The notes under the pieces: generated by a model
Told to the model about the DNA's origin: nothing
Databases searched by the model: none
The model's input: only the letters and a program-made list of their open reading frames with translations
Shown: positions 10,045 through 22,396 of the stretch, piece by piece
Position numbering within the stretch: position 1 is the stretch's first letter
Layout: each line of letters starts with the position of its first letter
Position numbers and translations under genes: made by a program
Assembly (NCBI GenBank): GCA_950295325.1
Contig: OX485808.1
Coordinates: forward strand, 43,423,180-43,487,179
Direction: 5' to 3'
Origin: Polytrichum commune
Lineage: Eukaryota; Streptophyta; Polytrichopsida; Polytrichales; Polytrichaceae
DNA: 64,000 bases

Positions 10045-11799
10045 TTATGTTAGTGTAAGTTTTCTTCCTATATGTAGTATATTTGATCACCGATATGATC
10101 ATATTGGTGTTTCTTGTTTCTTGTGATGTGTTATTTTGAATGATTAAAGTTTAGAGTATGTACGAAATGACACATGTTACTTATAGTAGTGTGTGTATAT
10201 ATATATATATATATATATGCAACCCTCAACTGTGTTACAAATCCTTAAACCTTCCATATTCATCTCATTGTCCCAAAAGCAACTTCGCGTCCTTTGAACC
10301 CTTAAACGTGACCAACGCCTAGAGAGGCCTTTGGGGATAAGAAGACTGAAATTTTCATTATTGCTAACTTCACTTTTAGTTATCTTTTAAAGATAACCCT
10401 TATGGATTTAGGTTTATCCTTCTAGTGAAATTCTCCAATCAAATAATACATTGAAACCGTGGTACAAATGTAACAAATACATGGAGGAATAGCACACACA
10501 ATAGTATTCGATACATAGCATTTTTAGCTGCTATTACTACACATGATTATTAGTGTGTTTTCATTTCTTCACACTATGTTGTGCACAAGTTACTTGTGAG
10601 CCTTGGGTTACAACTTCATTACGTGATAGCTTAATATGACTTTTCATGAATACTTACAATCTAAGTCTATATACAACGGAATACGTGCTCGTGTTCGTGC
10701 TGGCGGTGAGGTCACCATTCCCCACCGTTCTTGACGAAAATATTAAAAAGTTCTCAAAGAAAAAGGGGTCACAATGCCAAAGATTCCCTCCCAAACAAAC
10801 ATGTGATGAAGTAATAGGGGGGGAATGTGAAAAGATGGGGGGACTACAAGTGCAAAAGGTGGGTATGGTGGGAAAAAGTCGAGGGAGGTGGCAGGTGTGG
10901 CATGGTGGCAGGTCATGGGGGACTTAAGGGCATAAACATGGGCATGCATGCATATGGCAAGTACGCACAAGCATGGGGGCAAGCAATGGCATGGGCATGT
11001 GTGGTTGGGTCGACCATGGACATCAATTCATATGCGTTGGTGCTTCAAGCTAGGACGGCACATTTCCAAGCTAATCATGTACATGGATCTATGCCATGTT
11101 TAACTCTATTAAATTTAGATGTTTACCTTATAGATGTATTCCTCATGAGCTATGTGTGGACAATATTTGAGGATGGAAAGTCATTCATGTTCAGTCATAT
11201 CACTTTCAAGAAACACTTGGTGACTTTTAAGGGTTAAGGTGACATCTCCATTTGTTTCATTGTCCATTTTACTCACATTACAAATATATGTGTGAGGAGA
11301 AGTACATTACAAGTTCAATGTGGTCAAACTACATTATTTACAAATTAAATGAAATTTATAATGATTTTCCAAGGTCATGTAAGGTTTTATAAGGGCACGA
11401 AATAGACTGTAACTGAAGGACATTATTACTTTAAGGTCAATAAACCTAAAAGAAAATGTGCATTGGTAGGTCATTCACCCAAACGCATGGCATGCATAAC
11501 AAGTTATGGTACTTCTGAACTTGTCGAGGTCGTTGACAATAGAGGGGTTATTTGTAAAGTGCCTCAAAGAGAGATTAAAATGTGAGTTTGATCTCATAAC
11601 GAGGTACTCCATTATTCATGGCTCTCTTTTGACAATTCTGGTTTCAATGTTATTTGTAAAAAGGCTGGCAAAATTTTGGAAGTTGGTTTTTTGGAGGCTC
11701 TAAATTTTGAGAAATTTGGACAGCCTTTGTGTTGTCTAAAATTGGATGCACAACCTAGCTTTGTTGTCTCAAAATGGGTTTATTGGCTAACTAACAATG
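10045..11799. other. No gene recognised
   Basis: AT run at 10191-10218. Short frames (10646-10927, 10827-11237, 11506-11703, 11676-12005) show no motifs or codon pattern I would trust. No inverted-repeat pair found. Confidence 0.5.
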
Positions 11800-12145
11800 G
11801 CCTCAGGCTAGATCACATCTTCATTCAGTTGGGCCCCGCCTTTCCCACGCCTCCTTCATTGTCCAGTCTTCTTGCCCGCACCTGCGTGGAAATCCTCCTT
11901 GTTGGGAACCAATGTGACAGTTGCTGGTCAAATATTCAAGTTGACATCACTTTCATTATTCCTAAGTTAATTAACGGAGTTCCTTCACATGCCAAAAGAG
12001 TTTGATCGCTTAAGTGATCAGGTCTTGTCACATTGATTCCCAATGAGGAGGAGTTCCCACGCAGGTGCGGGCAGGAAGACCGGGCAATGAAGGAGGCGCG
12101 GGGAGGCGGGGCCCAGCCGAATGAAGATGTCATCTAGCCCGGGGC
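11800..12145. mobile_element. Mutator-type MITE, copy 1
   Basis: Two arms of about 110 bp pair: left GCTAGATCACATCTTCATTC, GGGCCCCGCC and CGCACCTGCGTGG; right the complement of the same. The 9-base flanks CTAACAATG (11791-11799) and CTAACAAGT (12146-12154) agree at 7 of 9 positions, consistent with an aged Mutator-type duplication. GC-rich compared with its surroundings. The same family is at 60397-60599. No coding capacity. Confidence 0.75.
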
Positions 12146-12439
12146 CTAACAAGTGGGGTCGGGCCTGCTTTTTTGCGGCACCCCCAATACCCCTTGAAAC
12201 CCGCTTGTACTTTCTCTTTCTCTCTTTTTAATTTCAAACCCACGTCATCCTTGAATCATCCCCACTTACTTTTCAATTAACTATTAAGGTCTTAAATGTT
12301 TGTGTTATCCGTTTGCTATGAAGTACGACTCCAATGCACGAACTCTAAGGTTTGGCTAATATGCAAATTGTGGATGGAGAACCCAAGTTCATTTGCAGAG
12401 GTATTTGGGTCCCGTCCTTAATTGAAATGATTCTTTAAA

Positions 12440-12620
12440 GTTGATGTCCAAAGAGCCATAAATTAGTCACATGGTCCCTTCCCCCGTGTCCAATTATGTT
12501 GATGGATGAGCTTAGAATGGTTAACAAATTTTGAGCTCACAGTCCGATCTCTCTAAACACACATTTTTTTGGTGCATGTTCTTATATCCACACCTGACCA
12601 CGCACAACTCAAAGATGGAT
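12440..12620 (-). repeat. Family J repeat, minus-strand copy
   Basis: The reverse strand reads GTGGTCAGGTGTGGATATAA, CACCAAAAAAATG, AATTTGTTAACCATTC and CAACATAATTGGACACGGGG, all family J markers. Confidence 0.65.
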
Positions 12621-13409
12621 GTCGGTTTCAGATAAGTGATTGAAGTAGGCATACTTACCAAGTTAGTGATTGTATAGTTGGGGGTTTTTGTGTTTCCTCT
12701 TAGAGGGTCAAAGTGCATTGACTTGATGATGGGTGTCACTTGTCTTGAACATGAATGCCATCTTTGAAGCATGAAATTTGGTTATGTAGCTTTGTGTGTC
12801 ATTCTTATAATTATGGGAGGCATTTTTGGATTCCTTACATCAATTGCAAAACACATGTTCATGGTTCTTGAAGGGATATCCCAACCGTGCATGTACAACA
12901 GTGTGATTGAAAATGTTTATGTAAATAACCAACTTCATTCAACCAAACACATGGAACCAAGAAGATTGTATGTAGCACTTAGGCACACATTTCAAAGGCC
13001 ATTTCTAGATATTTTGGACACAACTTATGGTAATATGAGCACACGTGCCCCATATGCATCCTCCAAGAAACTTGAGACCAAAAAGACATCTAAGCCCCAC
13101 ACTTAGTTCCAAAACTTTCAAGTTATCTAAATAGAATATGTTAGGGCCCCATTTTGTAGCTAGTAGGTCCATGTGTGACCTAAAAATTACTTATAATAGT
13201 CATTGGCTTTAAGAAAAACTCCAAGGTAGCAACTAGTTATTCATGACACCCATGCTCTTATAGAGAGACGGAACTCATGACGAATTCGTTAGAATGTCGC
13301 CATAAGGACGAGGAAGTAAAAGGATTCCCCCTTGTAGTTTGTTAACCCCCTAGGACAAGCACTTTCTAATGACTAATGGTGGGGTCGCATCTAAGGTATT
13401 GGATAACCA
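12621..13409. other. No gene recognised
   Basis: A 111-residue frame (12771-13106) has no recognised motif. No paired repeats found. Confidence 0.45.
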
Positions 13410-13783
13410 CGCTAAATATGATATTTGGTGTCACCAATTCTCATTGTCTTGCTCAATACCTAATTGTAAACCTCGGTATAGTGTCACCAACACGAAATGT
13501 GAACCCAACATTATTTGTCATTCCTTGCGAATTTTTTGGGGGGGTTGCATATTTACATTATTGCAATTAGTGTCACTTACCAAGTTATTTTTCATCCAAC
13601 TTTCAATCATCCATGACAATATTTTATCACAAGTTGCTGACGATAGAAGGTAGGGTTTTGGCCAATGGATGAACTCGTCTATCATCCATGACAATAATTG
13701 TTCACTTTTTCATAAAAAATGTCATCCGAAAAGTTACCATAGTGACATAAAATAACATATGACACTAAATATCATATTTAGTA
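13410..13783. mobile_element. Family D MITE with palindromic ends, copy 1
   Basis: Family D ends are themselves palindromes: CACTAAATAT, one G, then ATATTTAGTG, next to a TA. Here the left end is CGCTAAATATGATATTTGGT and the right end GACACTAAATATCATATTTA. The interior includes GTCACCAACACG, CAAGTTGCTGACGAT and AAGTTACCATAGTGACA, shared inverted with 61027-61380. Confidence 0.75.
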
Positions 13784-15446
13784 TACCATTGGATTGGAAT
13801 GTATCAAGATGCTATAAGTGTTTAAAACTTACTCAATGAACAAACATATATAAATAAATAAATGATTTCACATAAAAATATGTATGAATGGTCATTAGAG
13901 TTGATTGATGATAATCCCAAGTTTTTCTAACTAAACAAAACATGTTGCTCATGTTTTTTTTTGAGGGGGGGGGAGTGGGGGGGGATTAAGGCTAAAGGTA
14001 GCATTGGAATGTGGATGTTGGCATTTTGGTTGTTGGTCAAGGCCACAATGTTTGGGCAATGTCTCTAGTTATGGTAGCATGGTCTTCAGTCACATGAACA
14101 TGTCCATCTCCTCATGAAGTGTCCAAGGCCAAGGGCCACCAGATTGCTAAAATGATGTATAATGTTCATTTTTTTACAAATGTAAAGTGCTAAGTTTTTT
14201 TTGGTAATTGGTCACTTGATTTTTGGCCACATTGTTGCGGCATCCTGGTTGTTGGCCATGGCCTTACGATCTTTGACCATGACAATATGCTATTTGATTT
14301 TTTGGTCTATGGAATCCACCATTTTGTTTCTTAGCTATGAATATGTGTCTATGTTGCACAAAAATTCCACATACATGGAATATATGTGGTCTTTGGCCAT
14401 CAAAACTCAATTTTCTCATAATGAACACACACTATGCCATACTAGGCATTGCAGTCTACCACCAATAGACAACCCTCAAGTCATCAAGGCCTTTCAAGAG
14501 CTTATCAACACAACATGGATGCCTCTAATACTAGCCAAGCCCACTCTTTAATTCAGAAAACAAGGGTTGTTGTGCTTAGCAAATGTATTAAAGTAGACAT
14601 GTTTAATTCCAACACAACAATGAATTTATGGGAAACTTGAAGTTGTGTCGCATGTAATTAAGTTTGAATCAAAGCAAAAACACCAAAAAGACATTTGTTC
14701 AAGAGAGATTGAACTAAGTGCTCAAAATAAGGTGAATGTTATATACTCAATAATGAACATAATTGGGGGACCTATATGACCACCTAATGAACACATGAAT
14801 CTTCACTTTATCATAGATAAGATACTCACTCAAGCTCTAAAAATTACACAAGTTAGATGGTCATGTCATTTCAATGCCTTTGTTTCTACTAGTGTTATGA
14901 GAGCAAATGGCTACATGCACAATTTGGATTTGCTAATCATCTTTCACTTAGAAACGTGTGTTTCATATCCTAGATTAAATGGGTGCAGAGAGAAATACAT
15001 CTAAATAACACACATCTACCTTACTTAGCCAAGATGGCATTAGAACCATGCATCATTTTTTTTAAACCATAATGTAACCATGTGATGGTTGGGTTCAAGA
15101 GTGACAAGACCACAACATCTTTGTAATGCACTTCAATGCAAATGTGAATTGTAATTGAATATCTAAACCTAGAAAATGGGTTCTATATAAAGAGAGCGTT
15201 AAGTATTGTAAATATTGTAGCTCGGTCTATGCCTTGCACATAATAGTTTTATATGAAGTTCTAAAGGATAGCACACCGCTAGGAGTCAAATCTACATAGA
15301 TCGGTGGTCACACTTATGTAATATTTTGGACTTAAACATCCTCTTCGCAATGACCATGGTAAATTCCTTTACCCAATTCTCAACCAAGTCAAGGGCCGGC
15401 ACTAACAATGTGCAACTTGCAATCACTATGAATATTTCATAGTGTC
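13784..15446. other. No gene recognised
   Basis: Contains a G-run (about 13964-13983) and a family J copy (14680-15005). Loose repeats of TTGGTCA/TTTGGCCA occur at 14020-14400. No coding signal trusted. Confidence 0.45.
14680..15005 (+). repeat. Family J repeat
   Basis: Contains CACCAAAAAGACATTTGTTC, AACATAATTGGGGGACCTAT, GATTTGCTAATCATC and TTTCATATCCTAG. The G-tract here is five bases long. Confidence 0.65.
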
Positions 15447-15652
15447 ACCGCTATGCCACATATGATATTTAATGTCACTTACTATTTGAAAGTACGCGAT
15501 GCTATATCTATCTATTGTATATCTCATATTATATCCAAAAAAAAGTCAAATTGGTTGTATGGGCATTATAGAATATTAATAATTTTACTTGGTATAAAAT
15601 CACATGAATAGTAAATCCAAATTCTAAGTGACACTAAACATCATATTTAGTG
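15447..15652. mobile_element. Family D MITE, short diverged copy
   Basis: Right end GACACTAAACATCATATTTA then GTG and TA. The left end is decayed (CACATATGATATTTAATGTC), so that edge is approximate. Confidence 0.6.
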
Positions 15653-15712
15653 TAGTCTCCTCCCATTGGATGGTTAGGCAATACGTCACATCTATGTAAA
15701 ATTCTACATGTT

Positions 15713-16066
15713 TTCAAGATGTGGACTTATTGGTTCACTTAGTTCTATGGGTTGATCCGTCAATGTGCTATCATAGATTTTACTTATCTATTTTTGGAAA
15801 ACATGTGGCATATATGTGGCCACCTAGCTAGTTTCAAGATGTGGACTTATTGGTTCACTCAGTTCTATGGCCTAATCCGTCAATGTGCTATCATAGATTT
15901 TACTTATTTACTTTTGGAACACATGTGGCACGTGACCACCTGGCTAGTTTCAAGATGTGGACTTATTGGTTCACTCAGTTCTATGGATCGATCTGCCAAT
16001 GGGCTATCATAGAGTTTATTTGTTTATTTTTGGAACACATGTGGCACGTGGCCACTTGGCTAGTTT
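15713..16066. repeat. Tandem repeat, three copies of about 118 bp
   Basis: TTCAAGATGTGGACTTATTG starts copies at 15713, 15833 and 15949, giving periods of 120 and 116. Each unit ends near CACATGTGGCACGTGGCCAC. The parallel short frames across it are caused by the repeat. Confidence 0.88.
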
Positions 16067-16621
16067 TTCTGTCAAGTACAGAGAAGATTTCACGGCCGGA
16101 AACCGAACCGCCAACTACTCCATTCAGTTTTGGGTACCTCTCCACTATCAACATGTAGTTTAAGGTCATCTCGGACCATAATTTATATACTATTGAAACG
16201 TGATGAAGATAGATAGATAGGAATACCGGTTTCCGGGGGAAGGGAAGCAAACGTAAATGAAGACTTTCTTTGTCCACAGGCTCATTCTATAATGGTAGAA
16301 GATTGTGATCACGATTGTATACATTTGGTAGATTGTATAACCATGGACACTAGAGTTTATAATCAATTGACACTATGTTAAACTCAACAATCTTTGAATA
16401 TTACTTTGAATCTTCTAACATGGATTACATCAAATGTTTATTCACAATGGAATTTATCTGTTTATATCCAGAGTTTTTTTTAGGTAGAATCGAACCCAAT
16501 TGCGTTATAATCACAACCCACTCAAGTTGTTGTAGGCACTTGTTAATCACGTGTATTAAGTGCGATTATGATAATAGTGAGAAACATCATTTGATTACAG
16601 AGATTTAACATCGACGTCAAG
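16067..16621. other. No gene recognised
   Basis: A tRNA B-box-like GGTTCGATTCTACC lies on the minus strand near 16485-16500, but no cloverleaf or A box could be built around it. Confidence 0.4.
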
Positions 16622-16848
16622 TACACTGAATATCCCAATTAGTGCGTGTTACTATTCAGGGTTACGCGATGCAATAACGTAACGTCTTACACGGGAGTTC
16701 AATGTGTACTAACGGAAGTTAAATAGGTTGTTTGGACAATACAAAACATGAACGACTTTGCTCGGTAAAATATTACATTCTCATTTATTTATAGTAGCAT
16801 TTGTATGACTCCAAGCACTAACACTCCTTAATTGGGATAATCAATGTA
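16622..16848. mobile_element. Family F MITE, copy 2
   Basis: Left TA+CACTGAATATCCCAATTA; right complement TA+CATTGATTATCCCAATTA. The interior keeps GTGTTACTATTCAGGGTTAC and AGGTTGTTTGGACAAT. Confidence 0.72.
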
Positions 16849-17222
16849 GTATATTCATAATCTTTGTCATATTGCACCAATATGTGATTCAATACACAAT
16901 TGTTTTACTTGTTTATCATGGAAAATCAAACATATTGGAAGTGCATTGGCAGATCCACCCATAACATCAAATACAACACATAGTTCATATTTTGAATATA
17001 TATATATACACATACACACTGTGAGGCCAAACCCCCCACCCTTAAGCGTCCGTAGTCCGAGTAGTGGGTTTGGGCTCACATTCCTCCGCGGTATTGGATT
17101 TGGACTTGGATGAGTCCATAGTGCAAGGTTCACCCTTCAAGTGGTCTTGGATTTAACTGGAATTTCACTTTTAACAACTCAATGTACAATTTCAATACGT
17201 ATGTGGAGAATGCACAAGTTAA

Positions 17223-17435
17223 CTATGTTATTTTAACCTCCTTATGCTCGGGTGCTATTTTGTCTTTGTTTGCTTCTAACGTCCATCCGGCCGCTTTAGC
17301 TACACAAGCCCTTAAGGATATCCCTCTCCTAAATGGAGTCCGTGCCGTTGACTCTATACTACCACTTGAACTATCACTTGTGTATTCCGTATCGCTACTA
17401 TAAGAGGTCTCACTTGGTGTCTCCATACCGTACAT
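17223..17435 (-). CDS. Possible truncated gag-like frame
   Basis: The 70-residue frame starts MYGMETPSETSYSSDTEYTS, is rich in Ser and Thr, and continues FRRGISLRACVAKAAGWTLE. It ends in a stop with no obvious continuation in other frames. Such Ser-rich starts occur in gag polyproteins of plant LTR elements, but no zinc knuckle or protease is present. The opposite-strand frame over the same bases looks less protein-like. Confidence 0.3.
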   Translation of the reverse strand: MYGMETPSETSYSSDTEYTSDSSSGSIESTARTPFRRGISLRACVAKAAGWTLEANKDKIAPEHKEVKIT

Positions 17436-17739
17436 AAGCCTTTAAGTATTAAGAAATACTTATGTGACTTATGTCAATCTCTCCCTCGCACCTTTGGTCT
17501 TTGCTTCCTTTGTCTTGCCATCGCGAGAGTGCTCCACATTCTCCATTAATTTGTGCACGTGGTTTATTTTTAAAGAGAGGATGCAAGTGTTAAAAAAAAC
17601 ACTATTCTCTATAGTCAATCTCAAATACATTTACTTGTGAAAGCCACCATAACACTAACTAGCATAATGTAACTAACTACTTGTCTATGAGTTAATTAGG
17701 TAGGCTATCTACTAAGCTCCTTCATAAACCCAGCTTCTT

Positions 17740-17860
17740 AGCTTCTAACTAAACAAACCCAGCTCCTTCATAAACCCAGCTCCTTCATAAACCCAGCTCT
17801 TTACTTTCTAACTAAACAAACCCAGCTCCTTCATAAACCCAGCTCCTTCATGAATCCACA
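17740..17860. repeat. Direct repeat of a CCCAGCTCCTTCATAAA unit
   Basis: The unit recurs five or six times with spacers such as GCTTCTAACTAAACAAA. The spacing is irregular and it lies in the possible leader of the LTR element. Confidence 0.8.
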
Positions 17861-18365
17861 ACTTTGTAGTTGTAATCCCCAACTACCTCACTAATTATTC
17901 AAGCCCTTAACTAATCTTCCTACCTAATTTCCCTAATTCTACTAACAACCCCTTTCTAATCACACAATTCTTCTCTAATCCTAAAATCCTAAAATCCTAG
18001 AGAGGAGAGGGGGAGAGAGAATTTCCTAACTTCACTAAGACTAACTAATCCACACAAGTATATTTTTGCACTCATCACAACATCAAGTGCTCAACTCTTA
18101 AACATGGAACTTGCAACCACGTGTATTCAAAACATGAACTTTAAGTACCACAAATTGGAATCATGAATTAACTTTAAAATCCTTCACGTCAACACTAATT
18201 CTACCAAGAGGTCAAGCCCTCTTCAAGGCTAACAAGCCTTGGCTCTCAAACTAAAAACTAAGCACACACATGTGCTCCAATATGGCTTCCCACACCCACA
18301 CTTATAACTCGTGGGGTGCCTTGGAGCACAAAGGAAAGAGAGGATGAGTGAGGGAAGAATGAGGG

Positions 18366-18375
18366 ATTATATAGT
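18366..18375 (-). promoter_or_regulatory. TATA-like box of the possible LTR
   Basis: The minus strand reads TATATAAT between CTTAC and CCCTC, followed about 30 bases on by a pyrimidine-rich stretch. Plausible only if the LTR call is right. Confidence 0.3.
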
Positions 18376-19068
18376 AAGCTTGAGGGGGTGAGCACCCTCA
18401 AGGCTCACGATAAGCCCTTGAGATTTCCTCCTACTTAGTAGGCGCCAATCCTATCTTCTAAGCCTTCCTCCCTCAAATGATCAACAAGGATCCTAATTCG
18501 AACATTTAACTAGCCTTGGCTTTCTACCTACCACACTTTACCAAACTTGGGATGCTTCAACCCAAACTTAGCCTCCTTCGCTTTCCGCCGCCATAACTTT
18601 CTCCCCTTACTTTCCCAAATCGTCGCTCACCACTTAATTCAAACCACGATACTTAACTCGTGATTTGATTGGTGCTTTGAGAATTTGCTTATCCTCCACC
18701 TTGCATTCTTCCTTGGGCCTTCCCCATTAAATGGCCATGATGAGGTGGTCCACTTGTGCGCTCCATGTGATCCTCCATTCATCCCAATTCGAATGCACTT
18801 GCCTCTTGAGTCACTTTGGTTGTCTCCATCCATTTGTACTAGCCTACTCACTAACTATTCAATCCAAGTTCTCCTTACCTATCCTCATTCATTCAAATCC
18901 TTCCGAAGGTAAAAACACAATAACAACTCACATCCTAGCCTCTTACAACATGGTACTTGTAAGACTAACATTTCACTCTTTTTATATTTTTGTGAAGTAA
19001 CATGCTACTTCAAAGTGCATCAACTAACGTTTCAAGGGTCTAAGACTAAATGTGGGCACCCTTTTGGG

Positions 19069-19070
<2 letters not shown>

Positions 19071-19108
<38 letters not shown>
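19071..19108. repeat. (CA)n microsatellite
   Basis: About 19 uninterrupted CA units, directly beside the putative outer LTR end. Confidence 0.95.
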
Positions 19109-19110
<2 letters not shown>

Positions 19111-19273
19111 TTTTCTCCAATATGAAGTAGATTCAATGTGAGCCACCCTAGTTCCTATATTTATTAAATTAATTGGATGGCTTTGCCATTTGATCCAGAA
19201 TATACATCATGATGTTCCACAACAATGGGGTTGTGGGAAAAGAGACATTGCCACACCTCCAAGGTTGGAGAAA

Positions 19274-19497
19274 GGGAATTATCATACACGAGCATACCTC
19301 TCATTAATCCAACATAAAAGACCTTGAAATAGTATGCAACTTAAATGTTTCTTTCTTTGTGGTATGACACCGAATTGGTTCTAACGACCCCAAATAAGTC
19401 TACGTGAGGTCATTTGAAATTAATCAACAACAAACCTATAGGGGGTCGAGTTTTTATGTTGGATGGATGAGTGGTGCACTCGCATACAATAATTCCC
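19274..19497. mobile_element. Family I MITE, best-preserved copy
   Basis: The left arm starts GGGAATTATCATACACGAGC and the complement of the right arm starts GGGAATTATTGTATGCGAGT. They pair over about 45 bp through CCAACATAAAA. The outer flanks (AGAAA and TCTTT) may extend the pairing. No duplication is certain. Confidence 0.7.
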
Positions 19498-19602
19498 TCT
19501 TTCCCACAAGGTTTCTCTTTCATCCATTTTGAAATGCATAAGGATAAATAAGTAAAAGTAATAGTGGTCCACACTATTTTCCCATCCCCACTAAGATGAT
19601 CA

Positions 19603-19801
19603 TCACGATTAGTGTGTGTTACTATTCAAAGTTACAAAATGTTATAACTATTTCATCGAGACAAAAAAATCCATTTATTTCCTATAATGTCTGAACAACC
19701 CATTGAACTTTCGTTAGTAAAAAATTAACTCCTATGTACAACATTATTGCACCGCATACCACTAATATTAGTAACACACACTAATTAGGATAATTCGTGT
19801 A
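19603..19801. mobile_element. Family F MITE, copy 3
   Basis: The arms CACGATTAGTGTGTGTTAC and (complement) CACGAATTATCCTAATTAGT are diverged. The interior CTATAATGTCTGAACAACCC matches copy 1 (CTATAATGTCCAAACAACCT). The left edge is imprecise. Confidence 0.65.
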
Positions 19802-21169
19802 TCGAGTAATCACACAATTTAGTGCAGTGGTTGAGAACCAGCCGCGCTAAAACCACGTCAAATGCTTTTTTGCAAGTTCAAGTTCGATACACAAAATTAT
19901 TGGGAAGACCCCAACATGACCCCATTTCTTGCGGCACAAAATTCGTATTTCATCCACATATTGAGTGTTGGTAGTACAAAATCACCCCTTGCAAAAGGAG
20001 GCACAATTGACCCCCCAAAGTCATGCCACCGTTATTTCAAAGATCGGACAAAAGGAGGCCAAATTTAGTGTCAAGAATATTGTATTATAGTCAAGGAGTG
20101 TGTAACAAATGCCGTGGCCCTTGCTAAGATATCATTATTGTTACTACTATTATTATCGACCCAATGGACTTGAGATGTGTTGTGGGATTTGTCCGTGCAT
20201 GTACGGAGGGGTTGCTAGTGCCATAGTGTTGGCTCAAAGGAGAACGAGGACATCGAGGTGCTTTAGAAAGAGAGAATCTCTTCCTATTTGACGCTCAAGG
20301 TACAAGCATGTCTTTTGCTCGAGCACCTTCATCTTGCCCAAATGGGGCCTTCTTGTGCCGCCCCTACTTTCCTAGCAATTGCACCGCACCCGGCTTGGGA
20401 ACACATTAAATGTTTGAGCCTAATACCTACTAGGTCTATTATGGTGTCGGAACTATACTACTATTTGAAAGCGAAGAGGATCGGACAAATCTCAACCCTT
20501 GACATATGGCTTAAATGTCTTGAAATGATGTAGCTTTCAAATTCAAGTGTTCCTCACTTGGAGTTGTCCACTTACAAATACATACATCTTCAAGAGCATA
20601 TTTGTGGAAGTCTAAGGTAGTCGACCCTTTCCCAACCATCACCCCATTTTCGCAGCTTACGCTAACTTATTTTCGTGTAGCATAATATCAAATAATTGGT
20701 GTTGATATGTCATGGTCGAAACCCAACTTAGTCAAGTGTGAGCGGCAAAGTTGACAACTACATTTAGATTGCAAGCATATTTAAGTGCTACAATTATCAA
20801 TTATGAGAACAAACATTGTCGGTAATGAGTGATTGGAAATAGGGTAGCCTATATCACGTGTATAGGTCAAAGAGAACATCCACCTAATAAATTCATAGTA
20901 ATTTGGTTATTATGCAAAACTTTGTGAGAAAATTTGAATTTCTTCTTATTTTTATTTCTCTACATGGGGAATTTTCTCTTTGATCATACCTAAACAACAT
21001 ATATGCTAAATTGCTTAAACAGTCGGGAATGAGCAAACTACCATTCAAGTCTAGGTCGCCTTATGTATCTATGAGTTTACCATAGATTAACAACTTTCAA
21101 AGCTTTTTGTTAGTATTGTTGTGGCATACAATCGCAGATGCATCCATCTAGTCTAATAGTTCCTTTACG
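19802..21169. other. No gene recognised
   Basis: Short frames at 19862-20068 and 20109-20533 have no motif. No paired repeats seen. Confidence 0.45.
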
Positions 21170-21640
21170 TAGAGACCAAGAGCCATTATCATGTAAATCT
21201 AAGGGCCCTTGAGAATCATCCAAAAGTCGTAACGCTGAAACTAGAAATTTAATTTTGCAATTGATTGGCCCTCAACCTATGTGTAAAGTGAACCATGTTG
21301 AGAGACCACTCACATGTCCGTGTTTAGGTTTTCTAACATGATAATAAAATATTTCTAGGAGACAATGGCAATTTAATTAATTGCCCGACTCTAGTTTTGC
21401 GTTACGCACACCTCTTTTTGATAGGTCTACCCCAATATATAATAAACCAATAGGCGTTATCCACTTGTTGCAATGTAAGACGTCATGTGGATCTTTCATC
21501 TATTTGAATCTCTATGGTCCCTCAAGCCTTCAAGTGTCTTATGTAGAATGAACTTGGACCGTCCACTGGCTTCACAGCCAATCACTTAATTTTTATATCT
21601 TGGGTCAAGGGCCCTCAAGCTCTAGTGTTAAATGGCCCTA
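21170..21640. repeat. Diverged family H element
   Basis: Holds CCAAGAGCCATTATCATG, AAGGGCCCTTGAGAATCATC, GAACTTGGACCGTCCAC and AAATGGCCCTAAG, in the order found in 48407-48697. Ends are too decayed to place. Confidence 0.5.
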
Positions 21641-22396
21641 AGTCGAATGTCCGGGAACAAGAGATTCATACATAATATTGAAATTGTTTACAAAAGTATC
21701 CTAATAACAATCAAAACACCCCTTCCTCCAAGTTCATGGACCATGTTTATTCATTTCATATTATTGCAAATTTGGGTGCATTGAAGTGAGGTAAGAGCCA
21801 TGTGGACAAGTGGACAAGTGGACAATAGAATTTCAGTATCGAAGTGTGGGTTGCATAGCATATCCGTCGCATGCAAGGATAAGCTATTAGGAGTTGCAAA
21901 GCATGTACCTTATGTAAAACCTCTTATTTAAAGCGCTCTGTATATCATTACCATAAGATGAAACCCAAAAAAAAACTTCTAAATATTACCGTTAGCAACA
22001 AGGAATTTCAATGCACCAAAGTGTATCTTATCGTGATTTTGTACATGAAAGTAATGAGGGCTCAAAGTTTAATGGTAAATGACCCAAAACTGATACATGA
22101 GCATGATCTTAAGGTGATTGACATTCTCAAAATCAATATGTAGTTATTGTATAAGATTTCAAGGTGGTGGTTTTAAATGGGGTGATGGATTTAGCATTCT
22201 TGACATGGTAAGACCCTCACATGTCCACTAAAACTAAACATTGTTCATTTTAAGTGACTACCATCTAGGCAATTGCAGCATTTTCCAATTCAAGAGGCGG
22301 TTGCAATCCTAGTGTTAACTCTCATGGCCAACTTAGTATCTCCATCACTGTTGAAGTATCTCATTGTGCAACTTTTTTTGGGGGGGGGGGGGGGTG
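21641..22396. other. No gene recognised
   Basis: One G-run (22380-22394) precedes the LINE. Nothing else identified. Confidence 0.45.

Larger units (their letters stand above)
17223..19070 (-). mobile_element. Possible LTR-retrotransposon 5' part (LTR, leader, gag start)
   Basis: Read on the minus strand, sequence starting TGTGAGCCCAAAAGGGTGCC (about 19069) leads over 700 bp to a TATA-like box (CTATATAATCC, near 18366-18375). A long leader follows, with a GAAGGAGCTGGGTTTATG repeat, then the frame 17435-17223. This order suggests an LTR, leader and gag. I could not find a matching second LTR, a clear LTR end or a primer-binding site, so this is an inference. Confidence 0.35.

Noticed and set aside
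15752..16158. 86- and 105-residue frames with repeated peptide strings
   Set aside because: They are produced by the 118-bp tandem repeat in different phases.
16480..16505. tRNA or SINE B box on the minus strand
   Set aside because: The B-box-like GGTTCGATTC is there, but no A box, cloverleaf or tail could be found at the right distances.
17740..17860. CRISPR-like spaced repeat
   Set aside because: Repeats are adjacent or irregularly spaced, spacers repeat too, and the sequence is eukaryotic.
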